Origin: Gammaproteobacteria bacterium 28-57-27
GTDB lineage: Bacteria > Pseudomonadota > Gammaproteobacteria > Halothiobacillales > Halothiobacillaceae
Assembly: GCA_002281735.1 (NCBI GenBank)
Contig: NCGK01000017.1
Span: 1-40,168 of the forward strand
Reading direction: 5' to 3'
Length of the DNA stretch: 40,168 nt
The notes under the pieces are model-generated. The model was not told the origin of the DNA. It did not search any database and worked only from the letters and a program-made list of their open reading frames with translations. Made by a program: the position numbers and the translations under genes. Shown here piece after piece: positions 7,826 to 15,843 of this stretch (positions are counted from its first letter, which is position 1; each line of letters begins with the position of its first letter).

Positions 7826-8176
7826 TCAGCTCGGTCGCATCACGCGATCTGGCTCAACATAGGTCACACCGGGTGCCGTACGCAGCTTGAGCAACAAGGC
7901 GTCAAACGCTGCAGGATCCAGTTTTTGCGCCGGGCGCAGAACATGCGCGTCACCCGACATCGGGCGCACATAGACCAGAGCATAGCCGGCATACGCACCC
8001 AATGCGTCCAGTGAGGCACGCGCTGCGGCCTCGTTGCGACGGTCATCAAAACGCACGATCAATTGTTGGGTCAGCATGACATGCGTCGCCGAGTCAGCCA
8101 CGGGCGCAGACACCGCCGTGGGCGCAGAACATCCGGCCAAGCCAAGAGCGCATAAAACAAATCCGATATAACGCAT
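7826..8176 (-). CDS. Lipoprotein resembling a free-standing S8-protease propeptide (I9-like inhibitor)
   Basis: A 116-residue small lipoprotein. The start ATG at 8176 gives a clean lipoprotein signal (MRYIGFVLCALGLAGCSAP) with lipobox Leu-Ala-Gly-Cys16; serine at +2 favours the outer membrane. From about residue 37 on, the sequence parallels the propeptide of the adjacent protease: QQLIVRF against TQLIVQP, VRPMSGDAHVLR against VRAMSGQAQILR, and YVEPDRVMRP against YAEPDRWMYP at the end. There is no catalytic domain. I9-type propeptides chaperone folding of their enzyme and inhibit it until cleaved. I infer an inhibitor, chaperone or self-protection factor acting at the cell envelope. It is transcribed in the same direction as, and 140 bases ahead of, the protease gene. 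Confidence 0.82.
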   Translation of the reverse strand: MRYIGFVLCALGLAGCSAPTAVSAPVADSATHVMLTQQLIVRFDDRRNEAAARASLDALGAYAGYALVYVRPMSGDAHVLRPAQKLDPAAFDALLLKLRTAPGVTYVEPDRVMRPS

Positions 8177-8296
8177 AAACCCAAGCCTCGCATCACATTG
8201 CAAAAGATGCGCGGATGGTACATCCCGTAAAGCGCTCGACCAAGACTGTGTACCAATCATTGATTCTATTGGTCGAGCACAAATTATCTATGACAT

Positions 8297-8360
8297 CCCG
8301 TTCAGGCTGAGCCTGTCGAAGCCCGGCACCAAGCCCTTCGACAGGCTCAGGGCGAACGGG
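8297..8360. repeat. REP-type inverted repeat
   Basis: Two 25-base arms (8297-8321 and 8336-8360) are reverse complements except for three adjacent bases. They contain the CTGAGCCTGTCGAAG core that is widely dispersed in proteobacterial genomes. The 14-base loop is 8322-8335. It sits between the 3' end of the rsuA-type gene and the 5' side of the propeptide lipoprotein gene, and may also end or attenuate transcription. Confidence 0.85.
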
Positions 8361-8392
8361 CATACATACTGCCTGGGTGCCAGCATCAAAGC

Positions 8393-9142
8393 TTAACGAG
8401 CTTGCACCTGGAGTAGCTCATGCTCACTCAAATACCGCCATTGGCCGGGCAACAAATCCTCGGGCAACTTCAAGCCACCCATCTGTGAGCGGTGCAGGCT
8501 CTCAACCCGATTACTCACGGCCGCCAACATGCGCTTCACCTGGTGGTACTTGCCCTCGGTCAAGGTTAAACGCAGGTGATGCGTGGACACACATTCCGCT
8601 GCGGCAGCTTTGACCGGTGCGGGATCATCATCCAGCACCACGCCTGCCAAGAGCTGCTGCACCTGCGCCTCGCCCAGCGGATGCTTGGTCGTCACCTCAT
8701 AGACCTTGGCGACATGTTTTTTCGGCGAGCTCATGCGGTGAATAAACGAACCGTCGTCGCTCAACAGCAACAGCCCCGTGGTGTCCTGATCCAAACGCCC
8801 TACTGCCTGCACGCCCAACGCGCCGCCCTTGTGGGGACGCAAGCGCAATGGCGAGGGCAGTAAACTGAAGATGCTTGGGTGCGCCGAAGGCTTTTGCGAA
8901 CACTCGGTGCCGGCGGGTTTGTGCAGCATGATGTAAGCCTTCATGCGACACACCCATTCCTGCCCCTGCACACGAAAGTGCAGCCCTTCCGCAGGATAAT
9001 CGCCCACCCTGGAATCATCGGCCGCGGCAACGTGCCAGATGCCAGACGCATCCAGAACCTCAACGGCACCCGTTTCAATCAGGCCAGCACACGACCGCCG
9101 CGTGCCAAAGCCCTGAGAATAAAGGATGTCAGCTAATTGCAT
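8393..9142 (-). CDS. rsuA: 16S rRNA pseudouridine synthase, RsuA family
   Basis: Isomerises a uridine in ribosomal RNA to pseudouridine; in RsuA proper the target is U516 of 16S rRNA. The N-terminal 50-60 residues (LADILYSQGFGTRRSC...) form an S4-type RNA-binding domain. The catalytic motif GRLDQDTTGLLLLSDDG contains the essential aspartate. The family blocks HKPAGTECS near residue 75 and EGKYHQVKRMLAAV near 200 are both present. At 249 residues it is slightly longer than E. coli RsuA. Assignment to RsuA over the related RluB/E/F branch rests on overall pattern. It lies 34 bases past the end of ntrC on the same strand, so it may receive ntrBC read-through. Confidence 0.9.
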   Translation of the reverse strand: MQLADILYSQGFGTRRSCAGLIETGAVEVLDASGIWHVAAADDSRVGDYPAEGLHFRVQGQEWVCRMKAYIMLHKPAGTECSQKPSAHPSIFSLLPSPLRLRPHKGGALGVQAVGRLDQDTTGLLLLSDDGSFIHRMSSPKKHVAKVYEVTTKHPLGEAQVQQLLAGVVLDDDPAPVKAAAAECVSTHHLRLTLTEGKYHQVKRMLAAVSNRVESLHRSQMGGLKLPEDLLPGQWRYLSEHELLQVQAR

Positions 9143-9176
9143 GAGCCAGCCAACACGCTACGCTGCAGCGACCGCT

Positions 9177-10649
9177 TCAATACTCCTCCATGCCCAATTC
9201 TTTCATCTTGCGCGCCAAGGTATTGCGCCCCCAGCCCAGCACCATGGCAGCATCCTGCTTCAGGCCGTGGGTATGCGCCATCGCCGCTTCAATCATCACC
9301 CGCTCGAAGATCGGTACGGCCTCATCCAGCAAGGGAAGCTCGGCTTTAACCAGATGGATATCCGCCCAACGGCGTAAATACTGCGGCCAATCTGCCGCGC
9401 CCTGTTCAGGCGACGTGCCATTGAGCGAGGCCGCCTGCCCCAACGCTGCGCCTTCGCTACGGCTGGCCGACACATCGCGCATGAATGGACGCAACACTTC
9501 CGGAGGCAAATCCCCGGGCATAATCTCGCGTCCACTCGCCATCACGGTCAGCCAACGGCAGGTGTTTTCCAACTGACGTACATTCCCTGGCCAGTCGTAG
9601 CTTTCCAGGATGGTCAAAGCCTCGGCCGTCAAGGTTTTGACCGGGCTTTCCAGCTCTCGCGCCGCGCGCTTGAGGAAGCTGTTGAGCAAAAGTGACACAT
9701 CCTCTCGCCGCTCGCGCAACGGCGGTATTTCCAGCCGAATCACGTTCAAGCGGTGCATCAAATCTTCGCGGAACACGCCATCACGCACGCGCTGAGCAAG
9801 GTCTTGATGCGTGGCTGCGATAATGCGCACATCCACTTTGACCGGCGTATGCCCGCCCACGCGGTAAAACTCCCCCTCTTGCAGCACGCGCAACAAGCGG
9901 GTTTGCAAATCAAACGGCATGTCGCCGATTTCATCTAAAAACAGCGTGCCGCCATCGGCTTGCTCAAAGCGCCCGCGACGTTGCGCGGCCGCCCCGGTAA
10001 ACGCACCACGTTCGTGGCCGAACAACTCGGACTCCAATAAATCTTTCGGAATCGCCGCCGTATTCAGCGCAATAAACGCCCCTTTGGCGCGCGGGCTGTG
10101 CTGATGCAGGGCTTGCGCCACCCGCTCTTTACCCGTGCCCGACTCGCCGGTAATCAGCACGGTAATGCTGGAGCGCGCCAGGCGACCAATGGCACGAAAC
10201 ACCTCTTGCATGGCGGGTGACTGGCCAATAATGCTCGGCGCATCCTCCTGCGCCACAGCGTCTTGCTCCTCCACCGCACGACCACTATCAATCGCGCGCT
10301 GCACCAGGCTCACCGCCTCGTTGGTGTCAAACGGCTTGGCCAAATAATCAAATGCCCCGCCTTCGAAGGCATTCACCGCGCTATCCAGGTCGGAGTGCGC
10401 AGTCATAATCACCACCGGCAGACGCGGGTAACGCGAGCGCACCTCGCGCAACAACTCCAAGCCATCAATCCCTGGCATTCGAATATCGCTCAACAGAGCC
10501 GCTGGCTGCTGCTTACGCAGGCCACTCAACACAGCATCCGCCGACTCAAACATGCGCGTCGTCAACCCAGCCTTGCTCATGGCTTTTTCCAGCACCCAAC
10601 GAATTGAGGCATCGTCGTCCACAATCCAAACATCGTGCGTTGAGTTCAT
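9177..10649 (-). CDS. ntrC: Nitrogen regulator NtrC (sigma-54-dependent response regulator)
   Basis: The DNA-binding response regulator of the nitrogen two-component system. It activates sigma-54 promoters such as that of glnA when phosphorylated under nitrogen limitation. The receiver domain (1-120) has the acidic pair Asp11/Asp12, phospho-acceptor Asp55 (LLSDIRMPG) and the Lys in LAKPFD. The AAA+ domain shows Walker A GESGTGKE (168-175) and the sigma-54-contacting GAFTGA loop (215-220). The C-terminus is a Fis-type helix-turn-helix ending in WGRNTLARKMKELGM. The 490 residues fit the family. Its ATG overlaps the ntrB stop by four bases, indicating translational coupling. Confidence 0.97.
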   Translation of the reverse strand: MNSTHDVWIVDDDASIRWVLEKAMSKAGLTTRMFESADAVLSGLRKQQPAALLSDIRMPGIDGLELLREVRSRYPRLPVVIMTAHSDLDSAVNAFEGGAFDYLAKPFDTNEAVSLVQRAIDSGRAVEEQDAVAQEDAPSIIGQSPAMQEVFRAIGRLARSSITVLITGESGTGKERVAQALHQHSPRAKGAFIALNTAAIPKDLLESELFGHERGAFTGAAAQRRGRFEQADGGTLFLDEIGDMPFDLQTRLLRVLQEGEFYRVGGHTPVKVDVRIIAATHQDLAQRVRDGVFREDLMHRLNVIRLEIPPLRERREDVSLLLNSFLKRAARELESPVKTLTAEALTILESYDWPGNVRQLENTCRWLTVMASGREIMPGDLPPEVLRPFMRDVSASRSEGAALGQAASLNGTSPEQGAADWPQYLRRWADIHLVKAELPLLDEAVPIFERVMIEAAMAHTHGLKQDAAMVLGWGRNTLARKMKELGMEEY

Positions 10650-11743
10650 GCTGATATCTCCGTCGAGGTCGCTAACGGTAGTAAGAGAGTGAACACGGTC
10701 TTGCCCGGCTGGCTGGTAAATTCGATCAGGCCGCCATGCTGCGCGATTAAAGACTGACTGATCGACAATCCCAGGCCGATACCCCCTTTGCGTCCGCTGA
10801 CCATGGGCAAAAACAGGGTGTCCTGGAGCTCTTGCGGTATGCCGGGGCCGTTGTCCTCGATATCAATGCGCGCTACCAGGCGATGGCGGACATTACCAAT
10901 CGTGAACTGACGCATGACCCGCGTATGCAAAACAATCTGCGCATCGTCCTGGCCTTCCATCACCTGCACTGCGTTACGCACAATATTCAACACCGCCTGA
11001 ATCAATAAATCGGCAGCAGCGTACAGCTCGGGAATACTGGGGTCGTAGTGCGTCACCAAGCGCAGCGCGCTAGCCTTGCTGTCCATAATCACCAAACGAC
11101 GGACATGCTCCAGAACCTCGTGAATGTTCACCATGGTCTTCTTGGGCAGCGCATGCGAGCCAATCATGCGATCAACAAGATCACGCAAACGATCCGCTTC
11201 ACGCAGGATCACCTCAGTGTATTCGCGCTGTTCCGGACTGCTTAGCTCTGCATCCAGTAATTGCGCCGCGCCGCGCAAACCGCCCAGCGGATTCTTGATT
11301 TCATGCGCCAAGCCCCGCAACAGACTACGCGTCGCCTGCTGCTGCGCCAGCAAATGTTCCTCGCGCGCAATGCGTAGATGCCGGTCAATGTCCATCATCT
11401 CCACCAACAAGCATCGTCCTAATGCAGGGTCACGCAACGGGCTGATCGCACAATCAATCACCACCTCCCGCCCGGCGGCATGCAGCGAAATTTCACGCAA
11501 GGTGCATGGATGACCGCTGTCAAGCGAGAGCTGCATCTGTTCTGTCAGCATGCTCTCACCCACAAGAAGACTGCGCACGGGTTCGCCATGCGCTTGGCGC
11601 AAACTCGTACCCAGCAAACCTTCGGCAGCCGGGTTGAGGTAGATCACATCCAGATGTTCATCCAGCCACAACACCGCCACACTTAGATGTTCAAGCAAAG
11701 TGGGGGCAGGAAGATTGGTGAGTTCAAGTGGCAAAGATTTCAT
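10646..11743 (-). CDS. ntrB: Nitrogen sensor kinase NtrB
   Basis: A soluble histidine kinase/phosphatase that phosphorylates NtrC under nitrogen limitation and dephosphorylates it when bound by PII. The ATG at 11743 is chosen because AAAGG lies just upstream and it gives the 365-residue size usual for the family; the frame is open further upstream but that part is unlike NtrB. A PAS domain covers about 15-120, the H-box LLRGLAHEIKNPLGGL places the phosphorylated histidine at 147, and N, G1 and G2 boxes (NIVRNAVQ, DNGPGIP, GIGLGLSIS) follow. No membrane segments are seen. It is 79 bases downstream of the DUF4124 gene and coupled to ntrC. Confidence 0.96.
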   Translation of the reverse strand: MKSLPLELTNLPAPTLLEHLSVAVLWLDEHLDVIYLNPAAEGLLGTSLRQAHGEPVRSLLVGESMLTEQMQLSLDSGHPCTLREISLHAAGREVVIDCAISPLRDPALGRCLLVEMMDIDRHLRIAREEHLLAQQQATRSLLRGLAHEIKNPLGGLRGAAQLLDAELSSPEQREYTEVILREADRLRDLVDRMIGSHALPKKTMVNIHEVLEHVRRLVIMDSKASALRLVTHYDPSIPELYAAADLLIQAVLNIVRNAVQVMEGQDDAQIVLHTRVMRQFTIGNVRHRLVARIDIEDNGPGIPQELQDTLFLPMVSGRKGGIGLGLSISQSLIAQHGGLIEFTSQPGKTVFTLLLPLATSTEISA

Positions 11744-11822
11744 GCCTTTGCTCAAAGCAACGATCAGGCCAACTTGCACCCAATTTGTGCGCTTATTGTG
11801 ACAATGAATCACCCGGTAAAAT

Positions 11823-12434
11823 TTAAGGCGTAGCGCGCGGTGTCGGCACATTCGAAGGTGATTGTTGGTTGGCACGCCCCGGCAGGAACAGGCTGGTGCG
11901 TTGCAAACTAAAGCGCACGGGAGCCGATTGAAACATGACCTGACCTTGAGCACTCACCACAAAGGCCTCCAAAACATGTTCACCGCGACTCACGTCCGCC
12001 AAAGCCACATTCATGCGCGCACTGTTCTGCAACACGGGGCTTCCGTCCATCGTAACTGTCAAGCCATGCCCCAAATCGGTGCGCAAGGGCGGAACCAAGC
12101 TCACGCTCACGTCAACATCACCTGTGCCATTGTTTAAACCCGCACCATTTTCAGGCTGGGTAATGACCAAGGCTTGATAACCTGCAAACGCCTGCGAATC
12201 GACGGGCGGCGCACTCGGCGCGGCAGCGGCTGCAGGAGGTGGCACGAGTGGTGTCACCGAAGAAGGTGCCTGAATCTCCACCGGCTTTGCACCTTGGCGC
12301 GGCGTATCGGTAAATACCACATTGCCCTGCGCATCCACCGAGCGGAACACCTGCGTGCCCGTATCGTTGGCCCAGCCTGCCGCACTCATTCCCAGCAACA
12401 CAGACGCGAATAAAACAGCTTTAATCGTATGCAT
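11823..12434 (-). CDS. Exported DUF4124 domain protein between glnA and ntrB
   Basis: A 203-residue exported protein of unknown function. The ATG at 12434 follows AGGTGGAT and starts a clear signal peptide (hydrophobic to about residue 20, cleavage near GWAND). Residues about 27-55 match the short DUF4124 motif: VFRSVDAQGNVVFTDTP. A proline/alanine linker follows, and then a beta-rich region (about 85-185) resembling an immunoglobulin-like fold. DUF4124 proteins occur between glnA and ntrB in several gammaproteobacteria, so the position is conserved although the function is not known. A terminator separates it from glnA, so it relies on read-through or its own promoter. Confidence 0.88.
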   Translation of the reverse strand: MHTIKAVLFASVLLGMSAAGWANDTGTQVFRSVDAQGNVVFTDTPRQGAKPVEIQAPSSVTPLVPPPAAAAAPSAPPVDSQAFAGYQALVITQPENGAGLNNGTGDVDVSVSLVPPLRTDLGHGLTVTMDGSPVLQNSARMNVALADVSRGEHVLEAFVVSAQGQVMFQSAPVRFSLQRTSLFLPGRANQQSPSNVPTPRATP

Positions 12435-12481
12435 TGGATCCACCTTTGATGACTTCGTGGCGAGTGTAGACCCTCGCCACC

Positions 12482-12509
12482 AAAACAAAAAACCCCGCAC
12501 GAGGCGGGG
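12482..12509 (-). terminator. Rho-independent terminator after glnA
   Basis: On the minus strand the stem is CCCCGC (12504-12509), a five-base loop (12499-12503) and GCGGGG (12493-12498), followed directly by TTTTTTGTTTT. It lies 26 bases past the glnA stop and should end most glnA transcripts, limiting expression of the DUF4124-ntrBC genes from the glnA promoter. Confidence 0.93.
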
Positions 12510-12535
12510 CAGATTCAACGGCGTAATTCTAGTAA

Positions 12536-13945
12536 TTACAGGCTGTAATACATATCAAATTCAACCGGATGCGGTGCCATGCGCACGCGCTGCACTTCAC
12601 CTTGCTTGAGCTCAATGTAGGCATCAATCAAGTCGTCGGTAAACACGCCGCCTTCGGTCAGGAAGGCGCGGTCAGCGCTCAGCGCTTCCAGTGCTTGATC
12701 CAGCGAGAAAGCCACTTCAGGGATGAGCTTCTCTTCTTCTGGCGGCAGATCGTACAAGTTCTTCGAGGCGGCTTCGCCCGGATGAATCTTGTTCTTGATG
12801 CCGTCCAGACCCGCCATCAACAAGGCTGAGAAAGCCAGGTATGGGTTGGCCATGGAGTCTGGGTAACGCACTTCAATGCGGCGCGCCTTGGGGCTGGACA
12901 CGAACGGAATGCGAATCGAAGCCGAGCGGTTACGGGCGGAATAAGCCAGCTTCACTGGAGCTTCAAAGTGCGGAACCAGACGCTTGTAGCTGTTGGTGGA
13001 TGGGTTGCAGAACGCATTCAAGGCGTGGCTGTGCTTGATGATGCCGCCGATGTAGTACAGCGCCATTTCCGACAAGCCTGCGTATTGGTCGCCGTTGAAG
13101 GTGTTCTTGCCGTCTTTGGCCATCGACATATGCACGTGCATGCCCGAACCGTTATCACCCATCATCGGCTTGGGCATAAAGGTGGCGGTCTTGCCGTAGG
13201 TGTGGGCAACGTTCTGAATCACATACTTGAGCGTTTGCACTTCGTCGGCCTTCTTCACCAAGGTGTTAAAGCCCACGCCGATTTCACACTGACCGGCGGT
13301 AGCCACTTCGTGGTGATGCACTTCGACGGTCAAGCCCATGTCTTCCAGCACCAAGCACATGGCCTGACGGATGTCGTGCAGTTGATCGACCGGTGGCACG
13401 GGGAAATAGCCACCCTTCACGCCGGGACGGTGTCCCATATTGCCATCGGCATATTCCTTACCGGTGTTCCATGCAGCTTCGGCAGAGTCGATTTTGACGA
13501 AGCAGCCGGACATATCAGTGTTCCAGCGAATATCATCGAATACGAAAAACTCGTTTTCCGGACCAAAGAAAGCCTTATCAGCCAGACCAGTGCCCTGCAA
13601 ATAGGCCTCAGCACGCTTGGCAATCGAACGTGGATCACGAGAATAGCCCTGCATGGTGTCCGGCTCGATCACGTCACACACCACAATCAGGGTTGGCTCT
13701 TCGGAGAACGGATCCATCAACGCGGTCGCAGCATCCGGCATCAGAATCATGTCGGAGGCGTTGATACCCTTCCAACCCGCGATAGACGAACCATCGAACA
13801 TAATGCCGTTTTCAAAGGCTTCCTCATCCACACGCTTGGCGGGATAGGTGACATGCTGCTGCTTGCCACGGGTATCGGTAAAGCGGAAGTCAACAAACTT
13901 GACACCGTTTTCTTTGATCATCTTTTCGACATCTGCTGGGGTCAT
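12536..13945 (-). CDS. glnA: Glutamine synthetase type I
   Basis: Forms glutamine from glutamate, ammonia and ATP as a cytoplasmic dodecamer; the main ammonia-assimilating enzyme. The ATG at 13945 lies 8 bases after GGAG and gives 469 residues, the standard length for this type; ten more codons are open upstream but are unlike the family. Visible motifs are the beta-grasp FDGSS.AGW block, the metal-ligand stretch [11 protein letters not shown], the glutamate/ammonia region [15 protein letters not shown], the ATP-site [12 protein letters not shown] and the NRSASIRIP block. Tyr398 in NLYDLPPEE is the usual adenylylation site, so covalent control by GlnE is expected. A sigma-54-like promoter lies upstream. 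Confidence 0.99.
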   Translation of the reverse strand: MTPADVEKMIKENGVKFVDFRFTDTRGKQQHVTYPAKRVDEEAFENGIMFDGSSIAGWKGINASDMILMPDAATALMDPFSEEPTLIVVCDVIEPDTMQGYSRDPRSIAKRAEAYLQGTGLADKAFFGPENEFFVFDDIRWNTDMSGCFVKIDSAEAAWNTGKEYADGNMGHRPGVKGGYFPVPPVDQLHDIRQAMCLVLEDMGLTVEVHHHEVATAGQCEIGVGFNTLVKKADEVQTLKYVIQNVAHTYGKTATFMPKPMMGDNGSGMHVHMSMAKDGKNTFNGDQYAGLSEMALYYIGGIIKHSHALNAFCNPSTNSYKRLVPHFEAPVKLAYSARNRSASIRIPFVSSPKARRIEVRYPDSMANPYLAFSALLMAGLDGIKNKIHPGEAASKNLYDLPPEEEKLIPEVAFSLDQALEALSADRAFLTEGGVFTDDLIDAYIELKQGEVQRVRMAPHPVEFDMYYSL

Positions 13946-14044
13946 CGTCCAATCTCCAAATAAATTTAAAGCCACAAGGCGGGAATCATCGCGGAAGTGA
14001 AGTTTACCCTTGCGGGGCTAGGCTGCAACCTGTGCGTAGCTCGC

Positions 14045-14060
14045 TGCATGAAATATGCCA
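14045..14060 (-). promoter_or_regulatory. Candidate sigma-54 promoter of glnA
   Basis: Read on the minus strand the site is TGGCATATTTCATGCA. It has the GG and GC pairs ten bases apart and matches most of the sigma-54 consensus TGGCACG-N4-TTGC. Transcription would begin near 14034, giving a leader of about 90 bases before the glnA ATG. NtrC-type half sites appear upstream at about 14102-14118 (TGCACT...AGTCA) and 14134-14139 (GCACCA). Site quality is good by eye; function is inferred. Confidence 0.6.
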
Positions 14061-14153
14061 GACAAAAAATACCGGCCACCACTCACGGCCACACTCCGCT
14101 ATGCACTATTTTGAGTCAATGACACAAATTTACGCACCATAATAAAGCGCGAA

Positions 14154-15002
14154 TCAGATCATCGGCCGCATCACCGCACAAATATCTGCCGGCGGCGCAT
14201 GGTACGGGTGACTCGTCACCAGCATGTCCACGCCCGTTGCCGCCTGAGCTGCCGCATTGCTCAGCGTCACACCGCCCGTCGAGCTGATGACCAAACGCGG
14301 GAATCTCGCCCGCAACGCGACGACCGCCTCCTGAAGCTTTTCCAAGGGCATTTTTTCCAGCTGGATCACGTCCGCGCCCGAGTAGGCATACGCCAAGGCC
14401 TCATCCAGCGAATCCGCCTCGATCATGATTTTCTTTTCCGGGCTGGCCTCGCGCAAACGCTTGCACGTTTGCGCCAAAGGCTCATCCCCCAAAAACGCCC
14501 GATGATGGGCGAAAATCAACACGGTCTCCGACAAACCGGCACGATGCACCGTACCACCGCCCGCCAACACCGCTTTGAACATCAGCTTGCGTAGCCCCGG
14601 TGGCGCTTTGCGCGTGGTGGCGACACGGATGCTCGGATTGACCGACTGGGCTGCGTCCAGCATGGCACGCGTGCGCGTCGCCACCCCGCTGGCCGTTTCC
14701 ATCACAATCAACGCGGCTCGCCATACCTTGTGCAGACAAGCCGCCGTGCCTTCCAGGCACAAAAACACCTCGCCCGGCGCAATCCAGCGTCCACTCGGAC
14801 TCGACAATGTGACCAAGGCTCCCAGACTTTGCGCCATACGCGCCGCTTCCTCGCTGCCACAGAGCACAAAGCCCTCATCCTTGGCGGAAAAACTCATGCT
14901 CGCAGGCTGAGCATCAATGCCCAGCGCGTGCGTAGTTTCATCGTGATACGGCACATCTTCTTCAATAAAACGATCAAGCTCGGCTTGGGTGAAATAAATC
15001 AT
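14154..15002 (-). CDS. modD: ModD: nicotinate-nucleotide-pyrophosphorylase-like protein of the molybdate operon
   Basis: A 282-residue homologue of quinolinate phosphoribosyltransferase (NadC) of the ModD subgroup, which is found with molybdate transport genes. Visible features are the opening FIEEDVPYHDETTHALGI, the ATTRKAPPGLRKLMFKAVLAGGG block (in NadC the equivalent is TTRKT.PG.R), the barrel segments EADSLDEAL and SGADVIQLEKM, and the phosphate-binding ISSTGGVTLSNAAAQA. The reaction and substrate of ModD are not established to my knowledge; NAD synthesis is unlikely given the setting. It is the last gene of the mod run, 16 bases after the TauE/SafE gene. Confidence 0.9.
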   Translation of the reverse strand: MIYFTQAELDRFIEEDVPYHDETTHALGIDAQPASMSFSAKDEGFVLCGSEEAARMAQSLGALVTLSSPSGRWIAPGEVFLCLEGTAACLHKVWRAALIVMETASGVATRTRAMLDAAQSVNPSIRVATTRKAPPGLRKLMFKAVLAGGGTVHRAGLSETVLIFAHHRAFLGDEPLAQTCKRLREASPEKKIMIEADSLDEALAYAYSGADVIQLEKMPLEKLQEAVVALRARFPRLVISSTGGVTLSNAAAQAATGVDMLVTSHPYHAPPADICAVMRPMI

Positions 15003-15018
15003 GACATAACATCCGCAA

Positions 15019-15843
15019 CTAGTATTTGAAGACTTTGACGGCTGAAATCAACAAAATCACCGCCAGCCCGATCACCAGCCAATCCGTCGGCACGCTGCCG
15101 AGCAACATGCCGCCGAGGATGGCACCGAGCACTGAGCCTGCCGCCATAAACACGAACAGTGTGCGCTCGCGCTTGAGCACCTCAAATGCCGCTGCTTCGC
15201 GGTAGCGTATAAAACCGACGATCATGGTCGGCAAGCTCACCGCAAGGCTCAGGCTGCCAGCCAATTTAATGTCCACGCCCCACAGCAACACGATGGTTGG
15301 AATCAGCAACTCGCCGCCCGCCACACCCAGCAAGGCCGCCACCACGCCGATAAAAAACCCGGCCACAACCCCTGCAATCCCCTGCGCCAACGGACTGGCA
15401 AACCAAGCCTCACCGCTGGGCACGAGATGGAAAACCTGCTCGGCGATCAACAGCAAGGCCAAGCCCACCAACAGCAGCATAATCAAGGTGTTGAGCAGCT
15501 TTTCCGGCAAATGAATCGCCTTGCCCGCCGCCAGCCATGCGCCGATCAGACTGCCCGCCAACAGGTTCAACACGATCGGCAGATGCGTGAACAACTCGCC
15601 CCAGGAAATACTCCCAGAGCGCGCCAGCAAGGCAGCGGCCACCACCAACAGACTCATCGCCTTGTTGAAAATGACGGCTTCCAGCGTGGCCAATCGAAAC
15701 ACGCCCTTAAGCACGGGCAGGCGAAATTCCGCGCCACCCAAGCCAATCAGGCCACCGAGCGAGCCGATCAAGCCGCCAGCAACCAAGCCCGTGGCATTCC
15801 GCTGGGTCGCTATCGCAGGGTCTGCACCTTGCGCACTCTTCAT
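15019..15843 (-). CDS. TauE/SafE family membrane permease inside the molybdate operon
   Basis: A 274-residue inner membrane protein with about eight predicted helices arranged as two similar halves. Each half opens with a glycine-rich segment (GSLGGLIGLGGAEFRLP, and GVVAALLGVAGGELLIP). These duplicated motifs define the TauE/SafE (DUF81) family, whose studied members export sulfite, sulfoacetate or related anions. Its ATG overlaps the modC stop by four bases (ATGA), so it is translationally coupled to the molybdate ABC transporter. The transported anion here is unknown; co-expression suggests an oxyanion linked to molybdate or sulfur metabolism. It is followed by modD. Confidence 0.9.
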   Translation of the reverse strand: MKSAQGADPAIATQRNATGLVAGGLIGSLGGLIGLGGAEFRLPVLKGVFRLATLEAVIFNKAMSLLVVAAALLARSGSISWGELFTHLPIVLNLLAGSLIGAWLAAGKAIHLPEKLLNTLIMLLLVGLALLLIAEQVFHLVPSGEAWFASPLAQGIAGVVAGFFIGVVAALLGVAGGELLIPTIVLLWGVDIKLAGSLSLAVSLPTMIVGFIRYREAAAFEVLKRERTLFVFMAAGSVLGAILGGMLLGSVPTDWLVIGLAVILLISAVKVFKY

